Shown: positions 1-11,318 of the stretch, in pieces
How positions within the stretch are numbered: position 1 is the first letter of the stretch
How the letters are laid out: each line of letters begins with the position of its first letter
DNA from: Streblospio benedicti
Taxonomy: Eukaryota; Annelida; Polychaeta; Spionida; Spionidae
NCBI GenBank assembly: GCA_019095985.1
Contig: CM032669.1
Span: forward strand, 41,086,922 to 41,150,921
Reading direction: 5' to 3'
Length of the DNA stretch: 64,000 nt
Translations under genes and position numbers: made by a program
Notes under the pieces: generated by a model
Databases searched by the model: none
What the model was told of the DNA's origin: nothing
Seen by the model: the letters and a program-made list of their open reading frames with translations, nothing else

Positions 1-119
1 AGTCATCCTCATCGCAGGGAAATTGTTTGCAGGCTGCCTGGCAATAGGTTTGCCTGTAAATAATGTTCGCTACAAATCACGCCATTGCCATTGCTGCTGG
101 GAAAATGAAAGGCTTCATG

Positions 120-297
120 CAGTAGAACCTCTATAAAGACCACCCTGTGGACTGACATGAAGTAGTCTCAATAGAGAGGTGTTCTCATTAGGCAGGCTCA
201 TGGTGGTCTCTTTATGAAGGTTTGAGACTGTAAGACATGTTTTTTTGACAGAGTTGGTCTCAATAGACAGATGGTCTTCATTAAAGGTTCCACTGTA
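120..297 (+). mobile_element. Family P MITE (pogo-like), near full length
   Basis: Family definition: terminal inverted repeats CAGTAGAACCTC / GAGGTTCTACTG, usually inside TA...TA, and a body of modules such as GGTGGTCTCTTTATGAAGGTT and AAATGGTCTTATTATAGAGG. '+' means the GGTGGTCT modules read on the top strand. There is no coding capacity. CAGT-type ends plus TA duplication fit pogo/Tigger-derived MITEs. This copy starts CAGTAGAACCT and ends GGTTCCACTGTA. Confidence 0.9.
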
Positions 298-540
298 TTT
301 GGGAAAATGTTAGTCTTCATATTTGTCTTCGGGGAGCGTTCGACAGTAAATTCATTACATGGGCAGATACGAATCAATTTGAGTTTGGCTCGCGTTACTA
401 TTGGAGATGGGCGCAATCACATATGCTATCAATATGTGTTTGTACGATTACATGTAGAGATGGTGTACTGGGATATGGACTTGAGTGCAAGTATTGATAT
501 TGATAGGCTTCTGTCTGTAAGTTCATAGGGCCATATATCG

Positions 541-760
541 TGGATTTTGTCAGAATCTAGACTCAATTAGCCATCACCTACAGGTTAACTAGGTACAGAT
601 CAGGCGAGTGAACGCTAATATGAGTGATGAACACCATTGCTATGTTTGTAAGTGTTGTATGTTGCGCAAGGAGTTGAGAAATGCAATATGGTTTGACAAG
701 GACACCAATGACCTGGTGTAGATGTAAAAGTTGACTGAGCGTATGGACTTTAAAACTCAT
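541..760 (+). repeat. SINE-like repeat, tail part
   Basis: CTAGGTACAGATCAGGCGAG then TGAACGCTAATATGAGTG matches 31830-31870 (GGCGAGTGAAAGCTAATGTG). The tRNA-like head is absent here. A B-box-like GGGTTCCAGTCCCG lies at 855-868. Confidence 0.5.
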
Positions 761-1122
761 ACATTTATATTTACCACAATAGTACAGTGCTCATGAGCCC
801 CATTGCAGAGCTTTTTCTCAGACTTGATTACGTATAACACCTTGCTGGGTTGTGGGTTCCAGTCCCGACTTTGTATGCTACAGATCTATAGACTTTGAGA
901 AAGGAACCTCACTTGAGAAAACACAAATCTCTGTCCATGATAGGTAGGGATGAAGATGAATCAACGAAGACGGATTACAACATGACATGCTTTAATCAAA
1001 GATGAATCATAGCACGCTTTCATCCTCTTTTGATGGATGACCTCTAACCCCAATAGGGTGTGCCAGTGTGTAGCTTCAGGGTGTAACAAAAAACAACAAC
1101 TTTTGCTCTTAACACCACAATT

Positions 1123-1305
1123 ACTGTAGAACCTCTCTATTGAGACCACTCATTGGACTGGACTGAAGTGGTCTCAAAAGAGAGGTGGTCTCATGATGGA
1201 GGTTCGTGATGATCATTTTATGAAGGTTGGGACCATGAGAAATGGTCCTACTATAGAGGTGATCTCAATATAGAGGTGGTGGTCTTAATCGGAGGGTCTA
1301 CTGTA
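1123..1305 (+). mobile_element. Family P MITE, full length
   Basis: Ends TACTGTAGAACCTC and GGTCTACTGTA, with all the usual internal modules. It lies about 80 bp left of the CpG-rich island at 1380-1720. Confidence 0.9.
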
Positions 1306-1379
1306 CAATGAAAAAAAGCACCGCAACCCAGTCCAGCATGGAAACAGCCACCAACATCCCACATTCTCAATCTTCATTG

Positions 1380-1720
1380 CCCCCAACTCAGCCGCTGCCG
1401 CTATAAAATAGAGTGAAAAGCATCAATAAATCCCGCGGGCCTCTAAATCTCCCCTCAAGACACTGCAACGCACAAAAGAACAAATTTAGACACTCGCGTT
1501 TTTCCCCGTTTATCGCCCGCACTTTCAGCCCTGCGTGATCTATGGAGGATGCGCTGACACTGAAATTGCTCTGTTCAATTCGTGTCGGCGTGTCGTCGTC
1601 CGGACGACCCGGCAGATTTGTGGCTGAGCGCTCCTTTATGGCGGTGAGCGACTCAACTCGAGTGCGGGGCTAATACGCGGTGACGGGTGAAAAGGCGGCG
1701 TCAATAACGCCAAAAATGAT
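1380..1720. promoter_or_regulatory. CpG-rich island, possible cis-regulatory element
   Basis: Rich in CG with words such as CCTTTATGGCGGTGAG. Left neighbour: a family P MITE. Its right edge is duplicated at 1837. It has no credible ORF. Function is inferred from composition only. Confidence 0.4.
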
Positions 1721-1970
1721 GGGCTCTAATAAATATAAAGGTAGTGGAAGTTTTGATTTGGTTAGTTAAAGGGAGTGGAGGTTTAGGCGTATGCATCTAT
1801 GATGTTGAGCTAAAGTTGGTGTGGATTGCCCTTGCTTCAATAAAGCTGAAAATGATGTCCTTTATAATAAAAATTAGATAGCTGGTGTTTTGTTTTGGTT
1901 TGGTAGAGGAAGGGATGTGTGTTTATAGAGTTGTGGTGTTGAGCAAGATTTTGAGTGGATTGCTCATGTT
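1701..1970 (+). repeat. Direct duplication, two units of about 135 bp
   Basis: TCAATAACGCCAAAAATGATG (1701) is followed 136 bp later by TCAATAAAGCTGAAAATGATG (1837). The ends GTGGATTGCCCTTGC and GTGGATTGCTCATG also match. Unit 1 begins in the CpG-rich island, and unit 2 is AT-richer. Confidence 0.8.
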
Positions 1971-2175
1971 TTGTTTTTTTGAGCTCTGTAAGATTGACTA
2001 TTGGGCTTCATTGCGTTACAGATCGCATATTTGATCCCGAATTGGATGAGTAAGTAAGCTTTATCTTATTGTGTTTGCCAAGCTTTCTGGTATATTCACC
2101 TCTCCTCTCTGTAGTGTGCATGATAGCCCAAAAAGTAAGTATCCTATGACCTATGCTCCCTCAACAATATGGCCA

Positions 2176-2391
2176 AACCGAACCTCTAAGAGCATTCGAC
2201 CATAATACAGATGACAACATGACAGTTGAATAGCTTTAATCTGGATGGTGCTGAGGCGCATGCTAGTCTCTTATTGAAGGTTTGTGAGCTCAAGAAATCA
2301 TCATATCAGAGTATTGGTCTAAGGACGATGACAAAAGGTCTCATTATAGAGATGGTCTCTTTACAGAGCGGAGATTCCATTGTATTTTATG
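2176..2391 (+). mobile_element. Family P MITE, diverged
   Basis: Degenerate left end (CCGAACCTC). The right half is clear, with AAAAGGTCTCATTATAGAGATGG and the decayed end GGAGATTCCATTGTA. A CpG-rich island begins about 60 bp to the right. Confidence 0.6.
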
Positions 2392-2454
2392 TCTGTGCCA
2401 AAAATGTGCCAATTCATCACCAACAGATTTCGGTGTGAGATGCTCCTTTTAACA

Positions 2455-2720
2455 CAGCGCCGGACCGTGATCTAAGCATGGCCCGGCTATAATACGACAT
2501 GACAGGTGAATGGCGGAGTTGAAGGCTGTAATCCGCCCGGTGCCGGGGCGCTGCCTTTGTGCTGCCAGCGCCAGATGACTAGACCTTGTCCTCGAGGAGG
2601 AGGCCGCGAGGCTGTCACCCGCACAGCCTCCGTAACCCCGCCGCTTTAATGTGGCATCACTGAGAGGGGATCCCAGTCAATGTGATTAAAAGGCTTGTCG
2701 GGGAAAGGTCGGGACATGCG
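2455..2720. promoter_or_regulatory. CpG-rich island overlapping a triplicated block
   Basis: GGCGGAG, GCCGGGGCGC and CGAGGAGGAGGCCGCG, followed by unit 1 of the three-copy repeat at 2643. Confidence 0.4.
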
Positions 2721-3350
2721 TGTAAATCTTACTCTCGTTGGAAAGTGAGTGGGTTTTGTTGTTGAAAGTTTGAGCTCTGTATTGGGTTTAACGTGTTTTC
2801 AAATTTCAAGTGTTGCTTTCATTCTTATAGGCCTATCTTCCATAACGTGCAAGCTTTAATGTAGCATCACTGAGAGGGGATCCCAGTCAACATGATAAAA
2901 AGGCTGGTCAAGGAAAGGTCGGGACATGTGCGTAAATCTTACTCTAGTTGGAGAGGTTTGAAAATATGGTTTATGTTGGTATCTGAGTAGGTTTTTCCTT
3001 TCTATTTATGATGAATCTTTTTGACCATCTCTCTCTCTCGGGTGTGAGATGTCACACAGAGAGTGATGATAGAAAATGTATTCGAAAGCACTGGGAAACA
3101 CACATATATATATATAGGATAAATCCTGTTCTTGTAGGAAAGAAAGTAGAGAAAGTTGTGAAAGTTTGTGTTATGTATTTGGATTAATAAGACATTTTCA
3201 AACTTTAAGTCTTGCTTTCACCACTTAGATCCTCCATAACCTGTCTCCTTGAGTGCTTCCAGCCAAGTATCCAAGTATCCGTGATTAAAACAGCTTGTCG
3301 AGGAAAGGTTACGACATGCAAATAAATCTCACTCTCGTTGGAAAGAGAGT
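2643..3350 (+). repeat. Three-copy duplication with a conserved core
   Basis: Unit 1 (2643-2852) and unit 2 (from 2853) share GCTTTAATGTRGCATCACTG and GAGGGGATCCCAGTCAA. A third core at 3281 keeps GTGATTAAAACAGCTTGTCG and GAGGAAAGGT, then CTCTCGTTGGAAAG. The unit tail TTTTCAAA...TTGCTTTCA...CCATAAC recurs near 2795 and 3193. Unit 1 overlaps the island at 2455-2720. Confidence 0.85.
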
Positions 3351-3639
3351 GGGGCTACTGCTACAGTTTTTGACACCTTTAGTGTACATGTACAATCACT
3401 GGTTTGTTCATTTTGAAAAATATTAAAGGATGAATATTATATAAGTAAAGACCCCGTCTGGATTAGTATATTCACATATATTTACATAAAATGGTAAGAC
3501 AATTAAAAGAAATATCCAAGCTGGGGTTTTGAAAGTTCAGAATTTACCAGTTTTATTGTGATAACATAATATGGAAGTGTCCAATGGATATAAAATGTGT
3601 GATTTGTGTGGCTTTTTTGTCTGTCTTTAACAGAGGGCA

Positions 3640-3765
3640 GGAAAACTACCCAGCTCTCATTAGAGAATATAGTCTGTTTACAAGAGTTTACGACCGCAAG
3701 AAATGGTCTTCTTTTAAAAGAGAGATGGTGGGAGGTTCTAATTGGAGGTTCTATATCATTGCAGC
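3640..3765 (+). mobile_element. Family P MITE, right part
   Basis: Contains AAGAAATGGTCTTCTTTTA and GGAGGTTCTA, without a clear left end. It abuts the island starting near 3790. Confidence 0.6.
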
Positions 3766-3789
3766 AGTTTTAACAGCACTCAAAGGCAG

Positions 3790-4090
3790 ACCACTTCTAT
3801 CCAGGGAGGTCCTTTGGAAGCGCTTCCTCTCGAGTTTTAAGGACGTGCTCTGCCGGGTTTACACCTCATTTGGCGGGCAGACAGGGAAGAGCCCTTATGG
3901 GCAGTGATCAGGGCCTCACCCACAGCCTTTGATATGACAGCGAGTGCAAATTAATCACGGCTGCGGGCGACACGTCCCTTTGTGCGTGTGACGTGTTAGC
4001 CGCTGTGCGGCTGCCAGCAACCGTTGTTTATCGTCAGCCGACCCCTGTCGTTTATGCTCACCCCAACCTTTCACACAGGTCACGTTTGGG
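3790..4090. promoter_or_regulatory. CpG-rich island between two family P copies
   Basis: Holds GTTTATCGTCAGCCG and GTCGTTTATGCTC. MITEs lie at 3640-3765 and 4137-4313. Confidence 0.4.
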
Positions 4091-4136
4091 CAATTGCGAA
4101 ACAGTCAGAAGAGACAAGAGGCTGACCGAGACATCA

Positions 4137-4313
4137 CAGTAGAAGCTCCAATTACGACGACCAGCTACCGCTATACCTAGAGAGACCACCTCTGTGGTAG
4201 GACCATTTTTTGTGGTGGTCTTCAACCTTCATATAGTGGCCATTATGGTGAACCTCCTTCTTTACTTGTAACCACTGGAAGAAAACAGTCCCATGGGTGG
4301 TCTTACTGTAGCC
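4137..4313 (-). mobile_element. Family P MITE, full length
   Basis: Starts CAGTAGAAGCTCC and ends GGTGGTCTTACTGTA. GAGACCACCTCT modules read on the top strand, so orientation is minus. It sits at the right edge of the 3790-4090 island. Confidence 0.8.
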
Positions 4314-4486
4314 TCGTCATCGTCACAATAGGCATGGGTTGACCGCAGCAATGGTCAGTGTGCTGCCGCTGACCCTCCAGCTGTCAGGCTGACCAGCCCC
4401 CGGCCGGCCCTCCACCCCACCCTCCCTCCCCTCACACATGCGTCATCTTCAATGCATTGTCATTGTTGTCTGCTAGTGCTTGACAC

Positions 4487-4660
4487 AGTTCAACCTGCCC
4501 ATTTAGACCACCCTAGGAACTTGTATGAAGTGATTTCAATACAGAGGTGGTCTCCTTCAAATATTTCTTGCTGGTATCTATATATGAAGGCTTGGAACTG
4601 CGCAAATGGTCCAATTCCACAAGTGGTCAGCTTATAAAGGTGGTGTCAGTCACAGATTCC
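4487..4660 (+). mobile_element. Family P MITE, diverged
   Basis: Left end decayed to CAGTTCAACCTG. Modules AGAGGTGGTCTCC, TATGAAGGCTTGG and AAATGGTCC are kept. The right end is blurred and runs into the next island. Confidence 0.65.
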
Positions 4661-4880
4661 CCGTATCACGGACTCGAGATCACGGATAACCCCATGTAAG
4701 CGCGGTCTCCACGTCTTTGTAGCTCAAGTACTTCAGCGAGTGGTAATTAATGACCTCTGCGACCTGCGATAGTGGGCCGGGGCATTTATAACACTTGAGG
4801 CCTGTTTATCGACGTCTTCACTGAATGGCCCACTTCCTTTCCTCTATCATTTACCACCCTCAGCCTTCCCCCAACACCGA
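4660..4880. promoter_or_regulatory. Small GC-rich island
   Basis: GGCATTTATAACACTTGAGG and TGTTTATCGACGTC within CpG-containing DNA, right of a family P copy. Confidence 0.35.
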
Positions 4881-5099
4881 AAAGATCTTATCCACCATGT
4901 GGGTCGAATCAAGGAAATTCACATTTGAATGGGCGATGATATACGATATGGCTTATAAACCTTTCACTGCTAATGAGCTTTAAAGCAGTTAAGGTTTTAT
5001 TTATTGACCCTTGTCATGCTAATTCGGCAGGGTGGGTTTAATAGCATGTCCAGTTGAAAGTGTTAAAAGGCCTAATATCCTAGATCAAAGTGCACGGAT

Positions 5100-5780
5100 A
5101 GAATTTTAAATGAGATTTTGCGTGATCTATGCCCTCTTTATCCCTTTGAGACAAGTACAAGATGCCTGTCTTCGTGTGTATACAGGGTATATATCTCCCA
5201 CTTCACGTACATACCATTATAAATTGCAACAGCATATGCGTTTGATAAGCAATTTTTGCTTCTTTTTTTTTTGCAATTTATATGACAGGCAAGGCCTATA
5301 AATAAGAAGTTACGTATGTGTAGGTATTAAACATGTCAATTAGAAATATAAAGTAAGCTTTACAATGGCAAAATAATGTACACTGTATACATAAGAGCGG
5401 AGGTGCCTCCACTTAAACTTGAAAACCATCAATGGATTTCTTCATAACCATCTTAATAACCTGTCAAATTTGACTAAATTAATTTTCCTGTAGATATATT
5501 TTAATATGATTAAGTGTAAAAATGTTATCACATAACCCTGCAGTGAATGGTTATGGAATGCAATGACTATCTTTTGAACTCAAATGGCTATGTTACCTGA
5601 TTCCCCTAGACTTTTATCAGTTTAGGTTTGCGCTGGTTGTATAACTTAAGTACAGGGTTTTTTTCTGTTTTCTTTTTTCAATATCTAAGTGTATCTTGTT
5701 TCTTTTTTTCTAATATGCTAAATGATTCATAGTTTATTACAGTTTAATTAAAGAGTGGGGCTATATATAAAAGATTTACA
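5100..5780. other. AT-rich stretch, nothing recognised
   Basis: No credible ORF, no family P, G or Q element and no clear duplication. Only T-rich and TATA-like tracts are seen. Confidence 0.6.
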
Positions 5781-5786
5781 AGGAGA

Positions 5787-5866
5787 CAAATGTAACCTCT
5801 ACAAAGTGACCACCTCTAATAGTAAGACCATTTTCCGTAGTCCCAAACTTTCATTAATAAAGCAAG
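5787..5866 (-). mobile_element. Family P MITE, half element
   Basis: GTAACCTCTACAAAGTGACC then AAGACCATTTTCCGTAGTCCC. Only the left half of a minus-oriented copy remains. Confidence 0.65.
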
Positions 5867-6305
5867 AACGCTGTGTAAAGAGAAAAGCTTTGACCAAGAC
5901 CTCTTGAGGTGATATGAACTTTTGGGCCTTAGAAAGGTAATATTGTATCAGAATTTTAAAAAAGCTGAAAAAAATACACGCATAAAACCGCTAAGACAAG
6001 ACCATTTGACAATGATTATACTGGCCTAACAAAACTAGAACATAACTCTAATTGTATGAGCGCTTGACCAAATTTACGAGCTTTCACTGCAGAAGTGAAA
6101 TGATAATATGGTGATGAGTAAATGCGTTCTAACTATAAAAACATACAGGATCTGATAATGTAGGCATCTGTGAATGTTCAATAGTGTGGTGCCGTAGCTC
6201 GCTAGAGTTAAAGACAGCTTCCACTGTATACTCCCAAGGGAGTTTAGAAAAAACATAGGTATGCCAGAATGAATCTGGTGTCTATAATGTAAAATTGGCT
6301 AAGCA

Positions 6306-6402
6306 GCCTGTAAAACTGATCAACCAACTAGAGTATAGAACTTCCATGGGTTTAGCCTCAAGTGTTAATGAGATGGTCTTAATTGGCTGTTCTACTGTAT
6401 AA
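6306..6402 (+). mobile_element. Family P MITE, short
   Basis: A right end is clear: GATGGTCTTAATTGG then TGTTCTACTGTA. The left part is decayed. A CpG-rich island follows at once. Confidence 0.6.
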
Positions 6403-6409
6403 AACCCCT

Positions 6410-6640
6410 CCAACAATGGAGAGGCATAACCCGGTTGTATGGGCTACCACCGCAGAATTTACGAGCCTCCGCGTTGGGGGGCGAATAACAATACGGTGCC
6501 GTGAACGCGCCCACTAATACGCCGCTTGTCTCTACTGATGCTGCTTTACGGCGCCGTTATGCATCAATAAAAAGCGCGTAAATCATTCGTATCCATAATA
6601 CAATTGGGTGTGACAGGCCTGAGGCGTGGACCGGACTATA
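6410..6640. promoter_or_regulatory. CpG-rich island right of a family P copy
   Basis: AATTTACGAGCCTCCGCG, CTTTACGGCGCCGTTATGC and AAAAAGCGCGTAAATC. Confidence 0.4.
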
Positions 6641-7980
6641 GATGGATGTTTTACACGCCACATAGTAGCGGGAGCATCTGCTCAGTAACACAGAACCTTC
6701 TTCTGACAGCACCGCCTAGCAAAATAGTCCGTCTGGCAGAGGATTTTATTTGTTTTGAGAGGATCTTTAGATGGTTGTATGTTGTATTATAATGTTTTGA
6801 CAGTGTTGCAGGACTTGAGATACACTAAGCAGAGAAATGGGCTTTGACAACGGTTTTTCATGATTTTTTTATAGTAAGACTAGATATTTGAGACCTTTGC
6901 TTGGATCAAGAGATATGGGCTTGGAAAAAAATTCTCACATAGATGCTTGTACCAAAGTCCATATGATGCACAATGTCTCTGGGTATCATGCAGAAATGGG
7001 GAAAAATGTCAGTGATTAACTTGTCAATCACTCAACCAGTATTACAGTAGAACCATGAGAAGATCACCTAGAGTATTGATCTTAAGTGTAGAGAGGTGGC
7101 ATCTTATCTAGATTCACATGGGTCACTTTTTGAAGGTATGGGCGCAACAAATATGGTCTTATTACAGAGGTGGTCCTAATTTGAGTTTCTACCGTAGTTA
7201 GTTTACTAGCGGGTTTACAAGAAGCTCGCGATAATTGCGGCGTTATTTTGCGGTAACCATAGCGCAATAATCCAGCACTTCCCGTGCTAAATACAGTGAG
7301 ACAGAAACACTAGCATCACACAGTAATCTCCATTTGAAGAAATAAGGTGTTTCACGTGTTAATCAGCACGCTTTGTGACACCCTGTGATCACCGCTTAGA
7401 ATGGCAAAATACAGCGGGGATATGGGTTTTAGTTATTTCTGCTAACTTGCGCTTCAGTAGCATGATTTTTGTGATATTACATAGTTTTTTAGAAACTTGT
7501 GCACCATGACAACTATAGAACGGAAGTGTTTCAGCCATTTTGGTAACTTGCTTTTTGTTACTGATGCCTGCAGCCAATCAAATCAAACTAATTTGCATAT
7601 GTGACTTAAAAAAATAGTTCTTGCATTCATCCCATAAAGACATCATAACTTGAAATTTCTTCAAGTCACCTGTTATATATATTACGTTAAAAGCCATAAT
7701 ATTGCTTTAAGTGGTTTGGTAAGTACAGCGAACAAAGTGATAATACTACCTAACCTTTAGTTGGGTACCAACATCAGCAGATGCAAGTATAATGGTACAA
7801 AAAGTACAAGTAAGCAGAACTAGATGGGAAAAGTTGTATAATTCTACTTGAAAGAGATAAAGAATTAAGCAGACGTAGAATTCATCAACAAACGTCATTG
7901 TTTCAAAGTCGGCAGTTTGGGCAAAAGCTAATACTGGGGTAAATGGGATTTACGGGGCCACTACAGGAAATGACCTGGCA
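6640..7980. other. Stretch with one MITE and no gene
   Basis: Apart from the family P copy at 7045-7198 I see only unique AT-rich DNA. Confidence 0.55.
7045..7198 (+). mobile_element. Family P MITE
   Basis: Starts CAGTAGAACC and ends GAGTTTCTACCGTA, with GTCTTATTACAGAGGTGGTCC inside. Confidence 0.8.
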
Positions 7981-7984
7981 TCCA

Positions 7985-8672
7985 TGATATACGTGCATGT
8001 AAATCACAACAAAACTCAATGAAACTGTTGGTTAATGCGACTAGAAGCTCGTCGAATCTTTTCATCGAAGGTGGTAGGATGTGATGTAAAGGGGAGAAAA
8101 GAGATTCTGACTGCTAAAGTGCTACATATGTGGACGTAAATTGCAACAGAACTCAATGAAACTGTTTGTTGATGCGACTAGTGGCTCGTCAAATCTTTTA
8201 ATCGAAGGTAGTCGCATGTAATTTATGTATGTTTGTGAAAATTACAACAACATGGTCAAGGTAAGTGTAACTTTCAACAAGAAAATGGTGATCCTTAGTA
8301 CTTCATTCTTGGAAATTTGTATATTGCAAGAATATGATGTAAGCTCTTTCAAAGGTTCCTCAAATTTCTTAGCAAAGGTGGTCGGATGTAACATAGAAAA
8401 AAAAAGCGTGATTTTGACTACTTTTTATACATGCATCAAAACATACTGAACACATTGATTGAATGTGTAAAGGTTCATCACCTTCTTATTGAAGGTGGTA
8501 GGATGAAACATTGAAAAAATCTCAATCCCGACTTCTGAAGTACTACTACATATGTGCATGGAAACGGTCCATCACCTCTTGTTTTGAAGGTGGTGGGATG
8601 TGTAACCTGGAGAAAGAAAGAAAAACAAGACGGTGGCGATCCCGACCGCTAAAGTGCTGCATAATTGATACA
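7985..8672 (+). repeat. Degenerate tandem array, about five units
   Basis: Units of about 105-200 bp share a start like CATATGTGnACGTAAATnnCAAC, a middle GAAGGTGGTAGGATG and an end CTRAAGTGCTRCAT. They are clear at 7985, 8118, 8224, 8422 and 8541. The last unit merges into the CpG-rich island from 8640. Confidence 0.75.
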
Positions 8673-8945
8673 GGGGCCGTGACACCCAGTGGCACTTTAT
8701 GAAAGAATCATGGAAAAACGCGGCCGTTCGCTGCTTCTTAGCCGGTTATTTACTCAGCTTGGCGCAGCGTTTATCGTCGGCTGTCCTTTAATTAAGGCCC
8801 TACGTGGCGGTATGAAAGGCGCGCACGGCCATTGATGGCCACAACACAGGTCGGCAGGTCGGTGGGAGCACGCCACTTGGGCCACTTTATTTGGCGGGCC
8901 ACAATTTACACGAGACGATAAGTGGTAATATACGAGCGGGGGAGA
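8640..8945. promoter_or_regulatory. CpG-rich island with several TTTAYNR words
   Basis: GGTTATTTACTCAGC, GCAGCGTTTATCGTCGG, CTTTAATTAAGGCCC, CACTTTATTTGGCGG and ACGATAAGTGG. The tandem array at 7985 ends in it, and a family P copy starts at its right edge. Confidence 0.45.
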
Positions 8946-8963
8946 GAGCTCGGCAATGTTGTT

Positions 8964-9096
8964 ACAGTGAAACTTGTGATTTGGAGCACCTTTATGTAGA
9001 AACTTACTATATTAGAACACTTGTTCACAGTCCCGAGCCTTCATAAAACGACTACAATGGACACCTGGGTGGTCTAGATAGAGAGGTTCTACTGTA
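8964..9096 (-). mobile_element. Family P MITE, first of a tandem pair
   Basis: Decayed left end CAGTGAAACTTG and an intact right end GAGAGGTTCTACTGTA. With the next copy it belongs to a tandem duplication that includes the flanking GGCAATGTTGTTACA sequence. Confidence 0.75.
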
Positions 9097-9132
9097 TTAA
9101 AGAAGAGAGAGAGGAGTGCCACAAATATTGTT

Positions 9133-9313
9133 ACATTGTAACTTTCAATTAAGACCATCTTTATTAGGAGACTACCTCTACAATAAGACCATTTTTTGTA
9201 GTCCCAAGCCTTCATAACTAGACATGTAAACTACCAAAAAAGAGATCACTGCTCATTTCAGACCACTGAAGGCCAGAATTCCTGTGTGTTCTTGATAGAG
9301 AGGTTGTAGCGTA
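9133..9313 (-). mobile_element. Family P MITE, second of a tandem pair
   Basis: Contains AATTAAGACCATC, AATAAGACCATTTTTTGTAG and the end GATAGAGAGGTTGTAGCGTA. Flanks match those of the copy just upstream. Confidence 0.75.
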
Positions 9314-9479
9314 TATGAGAAGGAAGGTGGAGTGTGTGGCAACATTGTTACTAAGCAAATGCAGTGTGGTACTTGTGCTTGTCAGATGTGACTGTTGAAG
9401 GAGGGTGGAGGAGTTCGTATGGTTAGAGGGGGTTGAGCTGGGGGGTTGAGTAGCACTGGTGCTAAACAAGAACAGGCTG

Positions 9480-10550
9480 ATTCGTTTAATATCATGAAAA
9501 TGGAAATGTTAATGTCCTTGTGCGCGGTCACAATTCAATGTTACCATGCTCTATAGCAACTTTACATTCACACCAGGTCATTGGCGTCCTTGTCACACTG
9601 TATCTTTCTCAATGCCTTGGGGAGCATATGAAGACATTTACTTGTTTTTCGTGCAATATAGTGTGATTCGATGTGCAAATTCGTTGAATACATGTATTAT
9701 TCATTATTCAACAAATCAGTCTAAATTTCGAAGCAAAACAAATGCCATGAACCTCTTCGTACGCACCTTACTCATCTATATCTAGAAAACACTTAACTTC
9801 AAAGCAGATTCAAAGGAAACAACATGATTTAATAATAAGCACCAACTTTTCCAAGAATCTCGGTTTTCTAGAGCGATATGAGTAAATAATTCTGATGTAA
9901 ACATATGTTATGGCGTGACCTCTCCTACAACTCTGACACCTCTTCATCAATAAAAGGAGTCATGATAATTATCAGTGACGGCCTCCATGAATATTGCATG
10001 AACGTCTCCATGTAACAATTCGCAATATGTACATTTTCAAAGTGCGTGAACCGTATTTGTAAACATTAATGAGTCAAGCTCATTAATGAGGTTAGATCTT
10101 GTAGATATGGCTACTACTCATTGTGATGATCCTGTTAGTGAAAAAGACAGTACCACAGTAATTATAAACATTTCCACATAGGTTATTGAGTGTGATTCTA
10201 GTTTATCGAGTGTCGTCATCTGTCATTGGAAGGCAAACAGACCTTTATCGTTAATCTGTTACGAGCTAATCCCATAATTGGTGCATCGGGTGAATAAACT
10301 TAACAAACTGTCCGCATGACTTTGGGTTCAGAAACATAGTAAAATGTCACTTCCATAACCATTCAACCTGTCGTTCAAGATTGATTATACCATGACAATG
10401 CATAGATTTCGTAACTCGGTCAGTATGTTGATTTTATCACCAGAAATCAGCAAAAGGTAATAAAAGTATCAACTTGAACTTTTGTAAATTTGCTGTGTTC
10501 GTGCATTTACCTACCACAGAAGAGGCATTAGTTTCTATAGCTTATATAAA
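9480..10550. other. AT-rich desert
   Basis: Unique sequence with ORFs under 80 codons. TTAATGAG and other homeodomain-like words occur at background level. Confidence 0.55.
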
Positions 10551-10557
10551 GTAACAT

Positions 10558-10630
10558 CCAAGTAACATTTCCTCTAAATAGAGACCACTGATAAAATAAG
10601 ACCCTTTTCGCAGTGACAAACACCTACAAC
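10558..10630 (-). mobile_element. Family P MITE fragment
   Basis: CTCTAAATAGAGACCACTGA, AATAAGACCC and GCAGTGACAAACACC match the left half of a minus copy. Confidence 0.5.
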
Positions 10631-10957
10631 TAGATCAAAAGTGCTCAGAGAGCACAGCGTCACTAGAACAACATTGACTCATGGTCAAAAAAGATGTTTA
10701 CTTTGTAATCAAAGCGTTACAGCAGAAAAAGTATTATTTGATGTGTGATTAACTCTACGGCTATGTTCTTGGCTTTGGATTACAGGTGCTTTCTAAACAT
10801 GGCTTAAGTAAATATCTGTTGACCATGAGTTGACATTGTACTGATAACCCTGTATTCTGTGAGTACTTTTATTCTAATATAATCAGTATTCCAATTTGAT
10901 GGTTATGTTTCAAACAGTATTGAAACTATAATAGAAAAATAAAATAAAGAATAATTA

Positions 10958-11307
10958 GAATTGCTCTCTGGAAGGTAAACTTTAATTGGCAAAGGGCCAA
11001 AATTAGACACAGTTGATGTTCAGAATGAGCATTGCACCAAATCTGAATGTTTTTTTACAAAGCATTAGCAAAGCTATTGCAAAAAATGTTGAAAATTGAG
11101 TAAAATGGCACTGTGGAAAGCACACTTGAATTGGCAAAGTGCCTAACATCAAATCACTTCATTTTCACGTCATGTCACATAGTTGTGTAAAGTTTGAACA
11201 GAATCTGTTTACCGGTAAATGATCTAGCTTGTTAGGAGACAAACATACATACGTACATATATAGAAACAAAACAAACACAAGGCTTTGCTTCAGCTGCTG
11301 ACGCGAC
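10958..11307 (+). mobile_element. Family Q element with a duplicated inner part
   Basis: The right end TTGCTTCAGCTGCTGACGCGAC matches the family Q terminus at 38125. The inner stretch with TTGGCAAAGKGCC occurs twice (10958 and 11101, period 143). The left terminus is lost in AT-rich DNA. Confidence 0.65.
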
Positions 11308-11318
11308 CCAAAAAGGCC

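Larger units (their letters stand above)
8943..9345 (+). repeat. Tandem duplication that includes two family P copies
   Basis: GGCAATGTTGTTACA (8952), CACAAATATTGTTACA (9120) and GGCAACATTGTTAC (9338) recur after GAGAG-rich sequence, with one MITE between each pair. Confidence 0.65.

Noticed and set aside
3584-3907. 107-codon plus frame
   Set aside because: Its middle is translated family P MITE.
7985-8672. CRISPR-like array
   Set aside because: Units are long, degenerate and without short constant repeats and unique spacers. The DNA is eukaryotic.
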